DNA of 64,000 nt. Origin: an uncultured Pseudomonadota bacterium. Its GTDB lineage: Bacteria > Bdellovibrionota_B > Oligoflexia > Oligoflexales > CAIYRB01. Under the pieces are notes generated by a model. That model did no database searches. It was not told where the DNA came from and saw nothing but the letters and a program-made list of their open reading frames with translations. Every line of letters begins with the position of its first letter. The first letter of the stretch is position 1. The translations under genes and the position numbers were made by a program. The stretch spans positions 25,957 through 89,956 of the forward strand of contig CAIYRB010000084.1 in NCBI GenBank assembly GCA_903928445.1, given 5' to 3'. This document shows positions 43,589-53,036 of the stretch, piece by piece.

Positions 43589-46423
43589 CTACTTGACCGG
43601 GAACAGGTGCCCGTTTTGAAAGCTGAACGATAGACTACGCTCATCGCTCCAAATGACTCCATCGACGGAGATTGCCATAATCACCTGGAAATCATCCCCG
43701 CTAGCAACTTCTTCATTCAGCGCCTCGTTGCTAAGCGGACTCAGCGGACCGGTTAAAAAGAATTCATAGGCCTGCTCATTGTGTCCTAGCTTTTGCTTCT
43801 CAAGTGGCGGCAACTCGATCACATTTTCCGCGAGAGACAGCTTTCCGAGCTTAAGTTTACCCGCCTCTTCGATGCGCACATAGACCTGCAAGGGTAACTT
43901 CCCAGACACATTGATCGCATTGAAATTAACGAAGACATGTTTACTCGAATGATCCATTGGGGGAGACCCGGCAGCGCTGATCACGTCGGTCTCCAGTGAC
44001 CAAATGGCTTGGGGAACCTCCCGCGTTGTGACCTGAATCTTCATGATCTTTGGTTTGGTCTCGAATTCCTTAGGCTGGTTTAGATAGAATTTTGACAGGG
44101 TCGCTTTCGCACGCGCATAACGATCCCCAGGAGGGAAGTGCGGACCGGCCTTAAATGTCTTGTTGTTCATAAGACCATAGGCAGCCTTTACTTTCAGACT
44201 TGCCTTACTTTGTGGCTGAGCCGAAAGGGTGACTTTGCGCGACACTTCATCACGGTCGACCAGATGCAGGAGCGCGGCCGTCAACTGCTCAGGATGATCG
44301 GTATCCAGCAGATCGCGAAACCCTTGTAGCAGCTCTTCGGGCGTATCCAGGATCTTTAATGCTCGCAATGCGGCGATCGCGTTGGCCGCTGCATGAACGC
44401 CGTCCCACTCAGGATAGCGGACGTTTATCAATCGAAGTGGGTAAGAAAAAAATGCTTTATACCAGTTTGCCTGAAAGCCGTAACTCGACCTACCCTCGGC
44501 GTTTCCCCAAACGTCCTTATCCATGCCAAATGCAAGGGCGAAGGCTGTCCACATCTGATCATCACTGGAGTGAATCATCGTCTGCAGCTGATCTTTAGTA
44601 AAATACAGACCCGCCTGCGCTGAAAATGTACCTAGATAGGTCGGAGTCACATGTATCCGCGATACTTGCTCGCGGGGCGAAGTAAAGAAATTTTCTTGTC
44701 GCCAGCTCGCCTCTTTGCTCGCCTCCCGCTCGGGAAAAACGGGAAGCCCATCCATCGGCAGCGCAGTGAAAAACCGTAGGGTATCGAGATAAGCAACCAA
44801 GCTTAGAGTATCAACGTAGCGATCCTGAATGTTTAAGGTGAGCTGCAAATGGTAAGGGTTTGGACCCAACTCAAAGGCATAATTAATGGACTTTCCCGAT
44901 TCATCTGCCTTGCTCAGGACTTTAGACACCTTCATTTCGACGGTTTGCTGTGTTCTGACCTGACGCTCGCCAACCAGTAGGTTCCAATCCTTATCTTCAA
45001 CGTTTAGTGTTGATTCAAGAATGTGGAACTTACCCTCTTGGTCAGTGATTTCAATCGCCGAATCGTCAAGAGTACGCCGCCGCTCGTTACGATAAAAAGC
45101 CAAATTTGGGCCGTTAGTTGAAATATCCTCGCGACGATTCTGTTCGCGATTAAAAAGAAAGTTGACACCAGTAACTAGCTTCTTCTCCTTCTGGTCCAAA
45201 TAGCGCTCGTGCGCCGGGGCGAAATCACCTCGGACAGCTGCGCGATAGGCTTCTTGTGCGGCTGGCTGCTTTAAGTCGAATTCGTAAACCTGATCGAACA
45301 ACCTAGCTAGCGCATGCTCGATCTGGATATTGATCGGTAGAATCGGAGCTGGGACTCCGATCCATTGAAAGGTCTTACCAAAAGCCTGGGCGGCAAGCGC
45401 TCCGTGCAGCAACAAATAGCGCTGACCAAGAAACGCCGAAATACCATGCCCAGTACGGTCGATATTGTTAACGCCAACCCAAGCGGTGTCTTCGTCGCGC
45501 CGCAGCACGTTGATACGATGCTCCCCAGTTTTGAACACAGAGTAGGGAAGCCCTTCTGTAACACCGCCAATCCGCGACAACAGGTCAAGCGATGATTTAT
45601 CGACAAAGCCACCGATGTCTGGTGTCACTCGAACGCCACCAGACAGAGCATAGGTGCGGATAGACCCAACCGGCATCGTACGAAACCCGTCGACACTTAG
45701 AGGAAATGAAAACGGAGTCTGTAACTCTTTGATTGGATCGTACAAATGATTTTGATTAAACGATGGGGGTAGGATCGCAGTTAGAGCTGGGACCAAACCG
45801 AACCAATTGTTTGCAAGACGGCGCATCGTGCTCATCTCTCGTTCCTGAGCGACACGCATACCATCGGTACGTAGGTAGATTTGCTCGGCTTCTATCGAGC
45901 CATCGACCCCCAAGGTCACCGGTACATCCTGCATATGCCACAATGGGCGTTCATAACGCGGACCAAAGTTAAACCTGTCGATAACGACGTAAGCACCTGC
46001 CGGAGTCGAGTATAGCTTGCGCGTCAAGGCCATATTAAACCAGGCAAAATCATTGATATGCAGCTTGGATTGATTATCCATGAGGGCATAAAAGAGTGAA
46101 TCCATCAAGGTCTCCACCGAGCGATTTAACTCGTCAATACCCCCCGCCAGGTTCGCTTGCATTGCAGGGTTTTGAAAGAAAAGCTCGATCGGTGGTGCAT
46201 AGAAAATGTCGCCTTCGTTCTCCTTTAACGCCTTCTCCTGTTCCTCCTTTTCGACCTCCGGCCCAGCAAAATCAATCTGCACCAACGGGTCGTTGCTAGA
46301 GGACTTATCAACAGCTAACGGCGTCTTTGCCGCAGCATTCTTTTCCGTGCCCTTAGCCTCGACGGCGAATCCTGGCTGGACCAATTGCGCGTAAAGCGCC
46401 ACCGCAGCAAATAGTCGCCTCAT
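43589..46423 (-). CDS. Large exported protein of unknown family, last gene of the sulfatase-like operon
   Basis: A 944-aa protein with a signal peptide (LFAAVALYAQLVQPGFAVEA). No known domain is evident. The mature part is mixed alpha/beta, with beta-rich segments near 400-560, a helical region near 640-740 and Ig-like strands at the end (AYEFFLTGPLSP, FQVIMAISVDGVIWSDE). It has no repeated motif and no metal site I can identify. Its ATG overlaps the barrel gene stop (ATGA), making translation coupled with an outer-membrane protein and two sulfatase-superfamily enzymes. It is probably a periplasmic or surface component of the same system. Confidence 0.6.
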   Translation of the reverse strand: MRRLFAAVALYAQLVQPGFAVEAKGTEKNAAAKTPLAVDKSSSNDPLVQIDFAGPEVEKEEQEKALKENEGDIFYAPPIELFFQNPAMQANLAGGIDELNRSVETLMDSLFYALMDNQSKLHINDFAWFNMALTRKLYSTPAGAYVVIDRFNFGPRYERPLWHMQDVPVTLGVDGSIEAEQIYLRTDGMRVAQEREMSTMRRLANNWFGLVPALTAILPPSFNQNHLYDPIKELQTPFSFPLSVDGFRTMPVGSIRTYALSGGVRVTPDIGGFVDKSSLDLLSRIGGVTEGLPYSVFKTGEHRINVLRRDEDTAWVGVNNIDRTGHGISAFLGQRYLLLHGALAAQAFGKTFQWIGVPAPILPINIQIEHALARLFDQVYEFDLKQPAAQEAYRAAVRGDFAPAHERYLDQKEKKLVTGVNFLFNREQNRREDISTNGPNLAFYRNERRRTLDDSAIEITDQEGKFHILESTLNVEDKDWNLLVGERQVRTQQTVEMKVSKVLSKADESGKSINYAFELGPNPYHLQLTLNIQDRYVDTLSLVAYLDTLRFFTALPMDGLPVFPEREASKEASWRQENFFTSPREQVSRIHVTPTYLGTFSAQAGLYFTKDQLQTMIHSSDDQMWTAFALAFGMDKDVWGNAEGRSSYGFQANWYKAFFSYPLRLINVRYPEWDGVHAAANAIAALRALKILDTPEELLQGFRDLLDTDHPEQLTAALLHLVDRDEVSRKVTLSAQPQSKASLKVKAAYGLMNNKTFKAGPHFPPGDRYARAKATLSKFYLNQPKEFETKPKIMKIQVTTREVPQAIWSLETDVISAAGSPPMDHSSKHVFVNFNAINVSGKLPLQVYVRIEEAGKLKLGKLSLAENVIELPPLEKQKLGHNEQAYEFFLTGPLSPLSNEALNEEVASGDDFQVIMAISVDGVIWSDERSLSFSFQNGHLFPVK

Positions 46424-47478
46424 AGCTTCGCCTCCAGACCCAGGGACAAAGTCGTGCGCGAAGCACGACTCATGCCATCACTTCTCTGCCGGTAACCAAC
46501 CGCCGTGCGCAGAGTCAGGTGGCTCAGTATTTGGTAGTCAAAATCGACGACGATCCGCCTAAACCGTAGGCGCTCATCGTCAAATTGTATCACCCACCTT
46601 CTCGGCCCCTGCCAGGCTTGGACATATCCTAGGCGAAGCACTTGCTGAAAAGGCTGCAATCGGCCGCTTGGAGTGGTTAACCTACGGACAAATTCGAATT
46701 CAGTGGCATCGCCCTTATGGTTCACGTTGACCATGCCAAAGCCAAATCTGCGCTCCCCACGCTCGGCGCCGTAACCCGAGAGCAAAAGGCGGGTACCCTC
46801 AAGCGCCGAGATATCCAACATCGCTCGAACACTGAGTGCACGATCGATGACCCCGCCTTTGGCGACACCATCCTGCCCACGTTGCAACCCAGAGCGGTCG
46901 TTTTCAGCAAAGCCAATGTCAAATCGCCAGCGACGTAAATCATCATAAGTCAGATATCCACCAAGGTCCGGCGAGTGCCAGAGGAGGCGGTTTTCCAGCG
47001 CTTGGTAGAACTGAGGTGCTTCGCTATGATCGATTCCAAACGGCAAACGCAAGCGCCCCGCCGTCAGTCGAAGCCGACTGAGGACAGGACTACCGACTTG
47101 CACCACCGCAAAGTCGGTGTAGAGCGACCGATCTTCCGGCAAACCGTGGTGAAAGCCTTTTATATCGCGCCAACGCCCGCGAGCCTGCGCTGAAAACCAC
47201 GGTGTAATAAACAAACCGCCATAGAGGTCACCATAGTCCAGCCAAAGATTGTCGGCACCTGTTTCCGCGTTGCCAACAGCTTCGGCACCAACGTCAGCCT
47301 GCAAGCAAGCCGCTGGCGTCAGCCCGAGCGGCCCATCTCCTGCCATAGGATCGCGACTGGGCTGGCACTCCCCGCCGATCATCAATGCCCCAGCCAGAGC
47401 CAAAGGCGCCACCAGCTGCTGCTGCAGCAGTATGCCAAACGTCATGCATCCTAGCCGGACCAATGCGCCTACGGTCAT
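46420..47478 (-). CDS. Outer-membrane beta-barrel protein (porin-like)
   Basis: A 352-aa protein with an N-terminal hydrophobic export signal (LGCMTFGILLQQQLVAPLALAGALM), then alternating strands with aromatic girdles (WLDYGDLYGGLFITPWF, LTAGRLRLPFGIDHSEAPQFY) and a final strand SLGLEAKL, though the last residue is Leu, not Phe. The GRLRLPFGIDHSEAPQFYQ pattern is typical of phosphate-selective-porin/OprO-like barrels. ATG 47478 overlaps the stop of the upstream sulfatase-like gene (ATGA); the frame also opens at 47499. It probably provides a pore or docking site for the operon's product. Confidence 0.7.
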   Translation of the reverse strand: MTVGALVRLGCMTFGILLQQQLVAPLALAGALMIGGECQPSRDPMAGDGPLGLTPAACLQADVGAEAVGNAETGADNLWLDYGDLYGGLFITPWFSAQARGRWRDIKGFHHGLPEDRSLYTDFAVVQVGSPVLSRLRLTAGRLRLPFGIDHSEAPQFYQALENRLLWHSPDLGGYLTYDDLRRWRFDIGFAENDRSGLQRGQDGVAKGGVIDRALSVRAMLDISALEGTRLLLSGYGAERGERRFGFGMVNVNHKGDATEFEFVRRLTTPSGRLQPFQQVLRLGYVQAWQGPRRWVIQFDDERLRFRRIVVDFDYQILSHLTLRTAVGYRQRSDGMSRASRTTLSLGLEAKL

Positions 47479-49844
47479 TTGTCGTTCAAATATCCCCACT
47501 CGCGTAGTACCTTTTCGAACGCCGGATTTCCGGTCATGATATGGCGATTTCTCTGCCCGTCCTCTTCAACTTTCCGCAGGTAGGCGACAGCCTCGTTAGT
47601 CGGTTCAAGCAGGGTAAATCGACCACCTACTTCAGCAGGGAGACCTTCGGGCTTAACCGCCAAGGGCAAGCGCATCGATGTCGCCTTTACGTCAACCAGA
47701 TGACCATTGATGAAAACCTTTGGCATCTGGCTCAATGCACCCTTGATCTCCAACAGGTGACGCTTTCGGCCGGGTGCAGAGATCCGCATGCCAGAGCCTA
47801 CGGCCATGATTTGACCGTTGCCTTCCTCAAATTCTGCCTTAACTGCCTCTCCAATATCTATCTCAATAGGCTCCTCGTTTGGCGTCTCAATCACTAGTTC
47901 AAAACTTTCGCCGATTGAAAACAGCTGACGATAGGCGTTTCGCGCCGTGGACAGCCTTTCTGGGTCACTAGCCGCTAGGTTACGCTCCTCGCGGGGGTCA
48001 ATCTCGAGATCGAACAATTCCTCCGCAACCATGTAGAGGGTCTTGTCCCCAGTCCAGCGCATCGACTCATAGATGCGTTTATCGGTTGGCTCGTAGCTAC
48101 GAATATATTTAAAACGGTTTTCAAATAGAATAGCACGCCCGTTGAATCCCTCGCTACCGAGGACCCGACGCTCAAGCACTTTGGGATCTTGACCATGGAT
48201 GATGGATGCAAAAGACTCCGTTGCGCAGTCTCCGGGACTTACGTGGGCGACCATATCTAGGAGGGTAGGACCTAAATCTAGAGTGCTGACATACTCAGCG
48301 ATCCGCCGCGGCGACGCCCCCGGCTCACGAATCATTAACGGCACCTGGATTTCATCGTTGAGCAAAGTCGCGCCGTGGTCGAAGTAGGCACCAGTAAAAT
48401 CAGGCCCTGCCTCGTTACCTAGAAATCGATGTTCTGTATGTTGATCTCCATGGTCGGCCGTCAGCACCACTGTTGTCGTGTTTTCAAGTCCCAGCTCCTT
48501 CAAAGAACGCAGGACCATGTCCAAATATCGATCGGTATAGGCAACCTCACCCTGATATAGCCATTTTAGTATCTCAGCATACGAACGCAGCTTACCAAAT
48601 CCGGGAAAAGTGCTCAGGATATCTCGCAAGGGCGCACGGTACGGTGCATGCGGTCCATTGAAATGCACGTACAGCAAGAAACCGTGGTCACCGTGTTGAC
48701 CAAGCCATTTCACCGCATCGCGAGCTATGGCAGGGGTATCGTAGCCATCGGTCTCTAGTGAGATCTGCCGAGCGAAGCCGTGGTTGATCCCCACCCCATA
48801 AATTTCGGAAATCACCGAAATATTGCCAATCATCGCGGTTTCGTAGCCAGCCCTAAGAAAGCGCTCGGGAAACGACTGCTGACGTTTCAAATAATATTTT
48901 TCGCGAACATCACTGGACATGCCGTAGGAAAACGCCAGCTCACCCAGTTGACTAGGTCTTCGGCAAGAAAGCAGCGCGTTGGTCGAAGGACTCGTCATGT
49001 TGCCTGGAGCCAAGGCATGCACAAAGTTGATCGACTCTGCGCTGAGTGCTTCCATCTGTGGCGCATGTCCTGCGTTGACGGCGTCAGCTCTTAGCGTATC
49101 GACAAGCACAACTAGAACACTACGCGGCGGCGTGGGTTGTTCGACGTAAAACTGAACGTCGCCTAGGATGCAACCAAAAGCTGCGCCGTTGCAGGTGAAC
49201 TGCAGCGTAGCACCCTCTTCAAGGGTGACGTCTTGCCTCACCTCGGTCCATGCTGCGAGCTTAGATCCTGGGTCTACTTGAATAAACCGCCAAAAGCCCT
49301 TGTAGAATTGACCGTTCAGATCGAAAGGTAGGGTAGGAGGTGGGGCCAGATCGAGTGTGTATGCCTGACTCGTCCCATCAACCAGGTAGCTTAATGACGC
49401 CGCGCTTTGAGGGGAAAACACGGCAAAGCGCAGCGAAAACTTACCTTCAAGGCCAGGCTTCAGTGTCAATGTCGTGCCGTTAGGCACGTACAGCCCGTCT
49501 TGAGCATCCAATTTTAGTGGATAGGTACCGACCGGCACGTAAACTTGATAATGGCTACTGAAACGTGCTGACGCTGGCAACACGTAGTCAGGGAGCGCCT
49601 TTACCAATTTACTTCGCTCGGCGTTAAAGGCCGCAGGCACGATATTCTCGTGATGTTCCATACCAGACTGAAATAAACTGCCTTTGAGCTTAAAAAACCG
49701 ATGAAACGGCTCTTGGGGGCCGAGTCGAAGATCCATCCGTGCGTCGTTGGGCATGACTAAGGCAGCGTAGACGACCAAGACCACAGCGGCAAGAGTCGCA
49801 AGAACGCGCCCAATCCGGGCGGCGGCTTGCTTCACATATTTCAT
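47475..49844 (-). CDS. Sulfatase-superfamily enzyme with Thr at the nucleophile position
   Basis: A 789-aa protein: an N-terminal membrane helix (VLATLAAVVLVVYAALV), a beta-rich region of about 200 residues, then an alkaline-phosphatase-superfamily catalytic domain. Metal ligands are seen in VLVDTLRAD (D249), HFNGPHAPY and TADHGDQHTEH. Where sulfatases have Cys/Ser (CxPSR), this reads T284-S-P-S-T, so no formylglycine can form; Thr nucleophiles are used by LtaS, EptA and related phosphotransferases. It may act on phosphodiester or phosphoglycerol rather than sulfate. A beta-rich extension follows the catalytic domain. It is the second gene of a four-gene operon. Confidence 0.82.
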   Translation of the reverse strand: MKYVKQAAARIGRVLATLAAVVLVVYAALVMPNDARMDLRLGPQEPFHRFFKLKGSLFQSGMEHHENIVPAAFNAERSKLVKALPDYVLPASARFSSHYQVYVPVGTYPLKLDAQDGLYVPNGTTLTLKPGLEGKFSLRFAVFSPQSAASLSYLVDGTSQAYTLDLAPPPTLPFDLNGQFYKGFWRFIQVDPGSKLAAWTEVRQDVTLEEGATLQFTCNGAAFGCILGDVQFYVEQPTPPRSVLVVLVDTLRADAVNAGHAPQMEALSAESINFVHALAPGNMTSPSTNALLSCRRPSQLGELAFSYGMSSDVREKYYLKRQQSFPERFLRAGYETAMIGNISVISEIYGVGINHGFARQISLETDGYDTPAIARDAVKWLGQHGDHGFLLYVHFNGPHAPYRAPLRDILSTFPGFGKLRSYAEILKWLYQGEVAYTDRYLDMVLRSLKELGLENTTTVVLTADHGDQHTEHRFLGNEAGPDFTGAYFDHGATLLNDEIQVPLMIREPGASPRRIAEYVSTLDLGPTLLDMVAHVSPGDCATESFASIIHGQDPKVLERRVLGSEGFNGRAILFENRFKYIRSYEPTDKRIYESMRWTGDKTLYMVAEELFDLEIDPREERNLAASDPERLSTARNAYRQLFSIGESFELVIETPNEEPIEIDIGEAVKAEFEEGNGQIMAVGSGMRISAPGRKRHLLEIKGALSQMPKVFINGHLVDVKATSMRLPLAVKPEGLPAEVGGRFTLLEPTNEAVAYLRKVEEDGQRNRHIMTGNPAFEKVLREWGYLNDK

Positions 49845-51916
49845 TTAGGCACCACAAATTGATCAACCAATTGGCTGGAGTGCGACTCGTGCGCAGCAAC
49901 AAAAGCGAACAGTTTTTGCTGCAAGGCGGCTAGTATCTTCGGCTCCTTGTCACTTAAATCATAGAAATTTTCGGGGTCCGTACGGCGATTATATAGCTCA
50001 TAGCGTAGTCCTTGTGGAGTCGGCATGTAGATGAGCTTATAATCCCCATCAAGCATCATCCGATGCTTAGCCGTAACCATGATCTGCTGATATAACGGGT
50101 TCAGTACAATTTCGCCTGAATATCCTTGATCGAAGTTTAACAGGCCCGAAATTCCCGGGTAGTCTAGACGATACTTCTGAAAGTAAGCTGTGCCGGTACG
50201 AGCGAACCACAAACCTGTCTCTGCGTAGGCCAGCAACTTTGGTGTATCTTGCGGCCGACCAATCATCCAGGGCAACAGATTGACCCCCTCACCGACCGCG
50301 GCGGGCAACCCTACAGCGGCCATAATGGTGGCTCCGATATCAATAGAGCGAGTGGTGAAATCAAGATCCTTCACCGTCGGCACGAGTCCCTTGGGCAGCT
50401 TGATCAATAGCGGAACTTTGAGGACGTTTTCCCCTCGCAAGTGCTCTCCGTGCCCCTGCAAGTGGTCCCTCTCAAATAGATCCTCACCATGGTCGGCGGT
50501 GACGATGACCAATGTATTGTCCCACAGACCTTGTGCCTTTAGCTGCTGGAATACTCGCCCTAGTTCAGCATCGACAGCACGAATTGACCCATCATAGAGC
50601 GCCCTGACTTGCGCTACCTCCTCACCATCTGCTGCATCATTCCCAGCACTAAGTTCAGGATTCTTTTGAAACCGATAGGGGCCACTATAAGCGGTCGTCG
50701 AAAACAACGAATAATACGGGTACGGCGCGGCATAGGGAAAATGCGCGGTCGAAAAAAACAGGGTCTCAAGCCATGGTTTGCCAGCACTTGATTTTTGCGG
50801 CAACTGCCGACGAAACTCTAGACCTAAATGTTCCGGATCAGCATATGCTGGGCTCTCTTTTAGCGCAGAAAACAAGAATTTGAACGGGCCCGTGATCATC
50901 ATCGGCAAAAGCGCAACGCACGCCTGATCGGTATTTAGCCTGATCATAGTCATAAGTGTTAAGCTAGGTGCATAAACATGATCGAACCCAGCCTGAAATC
51001 TTGGGAAGATATCCCCTGCAAAATCTGAACGAACGGTCGTCTCGTAACCGCGCCCATTAAGCTGCGATACCCAGCCGGCAAAAGGCCTCGACCGCTCGGC
51101 GAACCCGGGAAACATATGCCGAATGCCTGTACTTGCCGCAGGAAGCCCCTGGAGCATCTCAATCCACGAGGGAAACGTACGCGGTATTCCAACATAATGG
51201 TCACGCCAGACAATCGTCTGCGGATCCACTAGCAACTCATGTAGAGACGGGGTGACTTCGCTCTTCTGGAGCCGATCGGTCCGCAACGAATCGATGCCGA
51301 CAAACAATATATTTGCGCCTGCCGGTCGAGGCTCCACCCTAACAGGCCAGCTGAGTTCCGTTACCAGTAGCAGCAGCAACGGGAGCAGCACCATTGCGAT
51401 CACCATTCGGTAAGCGCGTGCTCGATGCACACTGCGAACCAAGTGCATGGCGTTTCGCAGAAAAGGCACCGTGGCGACAATGATTGCTAACGCGAAAAGG
51501 CTTTGAGGGGTGACTTTAAAGCCAATATGGAAGAGCAGGCGCTGCACCCAGGCCGGCAGCCTGCCCTCAAACAGTGCCGGGTACTTCAGCATGGACCCGA
51601 TCAGCCAGCACCCATAGGCGAATAATGGGGCCACTGGGAAGACCACCCACCGCAGTCGCCGCAGACCATCTGCCGCCCCTGCAGCTCCGACTCCCACAAA
51701 AAAGGCCAGGACAAAAGCAAGAGCGAAGATTTTAAGCAGCTCACCTAATGCGATCCAGGGATAAAACGAAACCACCCCTACCGCCAGCTGGGACACATCT
51801 TTACCCAGAAAGCTTGCCGCAGGAAAACAGACAAGGGGCACCAAGGTCAGACTCAACGTCAAGACCAGCGCGAATCCCAAAGCCTGAAGGCAATGCGCTC
51901 CAAATCGTATACCCAT
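49841..51916 (-). CDS. Membrane sulfatase-superfamily enzyme (LtaS-like layout) with Thr nucleophile
   Basis: A 691-aa protein with five or so N-terminal transmembrane segments (residues 10-190) followed by a periplasmic sulfatase-like domain: FVGIDSLRTD (D209), T247 in RTFPSW at the sulfatase Cys position, STAHFPYAAPYPYY, and IVTADHGEDLF. The membrane-then-catalytic layout and Thr nucleophile match lipoteichoic-acid synthase and phosphoethanolamine transferases in form, though sequence motifs are closer to arylsulfatases. It opens the operon and overlaps the next gene by four bases. The start has only a weak SD. Confidence 0.82.
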   Translation of the reverse strand: MGIRFGAHCLQALGFALVLTLSLTLVPLVCFPAASFLGKDVSQLAVGVVSFYPWIALGELLKIFALAFVLAFFVGVGAAGAADGLRRLRWVVFPVAPLFAYGCWLIGSMLKYPALFEGRLPAWVQRLLFHIGFKVTPQSLFALAIIVATVPFLRNAMHLVRSVHRARAYRMVIAMVLLPLLLLLVTELSWPVRVEPRPAGANILFVGIDSLRTDRLQKSEVTPSLHELLVDPQTIVWRDHYVGIPRTFPSWIEMLQGLPAASTGIRHMFPGFAERSRPFAGWVSQLNGRGYETTVRSDFAGDIFPRFQAGFDHVYAPSLTLMTMIRLNTDQACVALLPMMITGPFKFLFSALKESPAYADPEHLGLEFRRQLPQKSSAGKPWLETLFFSTAHFPYAAPYPYYSLFSTTAYSGPYRFQKNPELSAGNDAADGEEVAQVRALYDGSIRAVDAELGRVFQQLKAQGLWDNTLVIVTADHGEDLFERDHLQGHGEHLRGENVLKVPLLIKLPKGLVPTVKDLDFTTRSIDIGATIMAAVGLPAAVGEGVNLLPWMIGRPQDTPKLLAYAETGLWFARTGTAYFQKYRLDYPGISGLLNFDQGYSGEIVLNPLYQQIMVTAKHRMMLDGDYKLIYMPTPQGLRYELYNRRTDPENFYDLSDKEPKILAALQQKLFAFVAAHESHSSQLVDQFVVPK

Positions 51917-51968
51917 TGAGAGTTATTGTAGAATCTTGCCAACATTTAGTAAACACCTGAAGCCAAAG

Positions 51969-52934
51969 CTAAGCTGCGAGACAGCTGATCAAGGCCCGGT
52001 ACGAATCGGGGCAAACTTCCTCTTTCAACAGCTTGTGCCGGATAAAATCCAAAGCTTCGTAGCGGCTGCGCTTCGACTGGTAGGATCGAGCGGAGGTTAG
52101 GGCATCAAAGATGTCGGCTAAGGTCGCAATCTGCACCTCGGGAAGCAGGCTCCCCTTATCCAGCCCATGAGGATAACCAAGTCCGTTGCGACGTTCATGA
52201 TGGTGCAGGACAATTTCCCTAGGAACATGTGAGAGTACGCTCTCAGCAAGGCGACCAAACCCAGCCTCAGGATGGCCGCGCATAATCTTCCATTCTGCGT
52301 CGGTCAGAGGCCCAGACTTATTTAATAGGCTCTGCGGCACGTCCTTTTTACCAACGTCATGGAACAATGCTCCCAACGCAATTTGGTTAAGGAGTGCTGC
52401 ATCGCTAAGGCCGAGGCTTATAGCAATGGCCACAGAGTAAGCCGACACGCGGACGCTATGAAAATAAGTATAGTAGTCATGATCAGCAAGACCACTCAGA
52501 TTTTGAATGCAGCGTCGATCTTCGCTGATACAGTCGGTCATAGCAGTGGCCAGGCTACGTGCCTTCTCCACACAAGCCTCTGTCAGATCACCCTCATACA
52601 AACACTGGGTGAACTTCGCCCCAACTTGCTCAAGATGCTGGATACGCTCTGGCGGCGCCAGCTCACGATTAATCATTGGCAACTTTACGACCGCCTCGTA
52701 CATCGCTGCCTTGGCCAAGTCCTGACTACGTATATAAAGCTGATCGTGGCCAGCCCTGAGAAGCTCATTGAGCTCCATGCGATTCCACTTATAACCCGAG
52801 CCGCTGTAAAGAATAAAATGGCGTTCAAGGCTGATAAACAGGTCGAAATCCGTCACCGAATTATCAACTAGCCGCTCAACCCCGTAAAAAGAATATTCCT
52901 TGGTCACCATGGGTGCTGTCGATGTCGTGCTCAT
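51969..52934 (-). CDS. HD-GYP domain protein (c-di-GMP phosphodiesterase-like)
   Basis: A 321-aa protein with an N-terminal 130-residue DUF3391-like part and a C-terminal HD-GYP domain that typically hydrolyses cyclic di-GMP. The metal residues are present: H159 (YFHSVRVS), HD at 192-193 in FHDVGKKD, and H221. The signature HHxxxDGxGYP is HHHERRNGLGYP (244-255), so the usual Asp is Asn250 while GYP is intact. Activity is plausible but untested. GGAGG is a good SD for the ATG. It is not clearly linked to its neighbours. Confidence 0.88.
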   Translation of the reverse strand: MSTTSTAPMVTKEYSFYGVERLVDNSVTDFDLFISLERHFILYSGSGYKWNRMELNELLRAGHDQLYIRSQDLAKAAMYEAVVKLPMINRELAPPERIQHLEQVGAKFTQCLYEGDLTEACVEKARSLATAMTDCISEDRRCIQNLSGLADHDYYTYFHSVRVSAYSVAIAISLGLSDAALLNQIALGALFHDVGKKDVPQSLLNKSGPLTDAEWKIMRGHPEAGFGRLAESVLSHVPREIVLHHHERRNGLGYPHGLDKGSLLPEVQIATLADIFDALTSARSYQSKRSRYEALDFIRHKLLKEEVCPDSYRALISCLAA

Positions 52935-53007
52935 GACCTGCCTCCAACTGCTTCAAGCCTTTCGGCAAGCCAGAGGAAACCTTGAGCCCCACACCATTTT
53001 CCAAATA

Positions 53008-53034
53008 CTTCCGAGACCTTATAGGCCCCGGAAG
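53008..53034 (-). terminator. Possible terminator after the SH3b gene
   Basis: CTTCCG pairs with CGGAAG, with an inner GGCC/GGTC stem over a TATAA loop, just past the SH3b stop. The following bases (TATTTGG) are not a clear U-tract. Confidence 0.4.
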
Positions 53035-53036
53035 CG

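Noticed and set aside
49841..51916. Classical formylglycine sulfatase
   Set aside because: The CxPSR motif is absent (Thr at the Cys position and Trp for Arg), so a formylglycine enzyme cannot be claimed.
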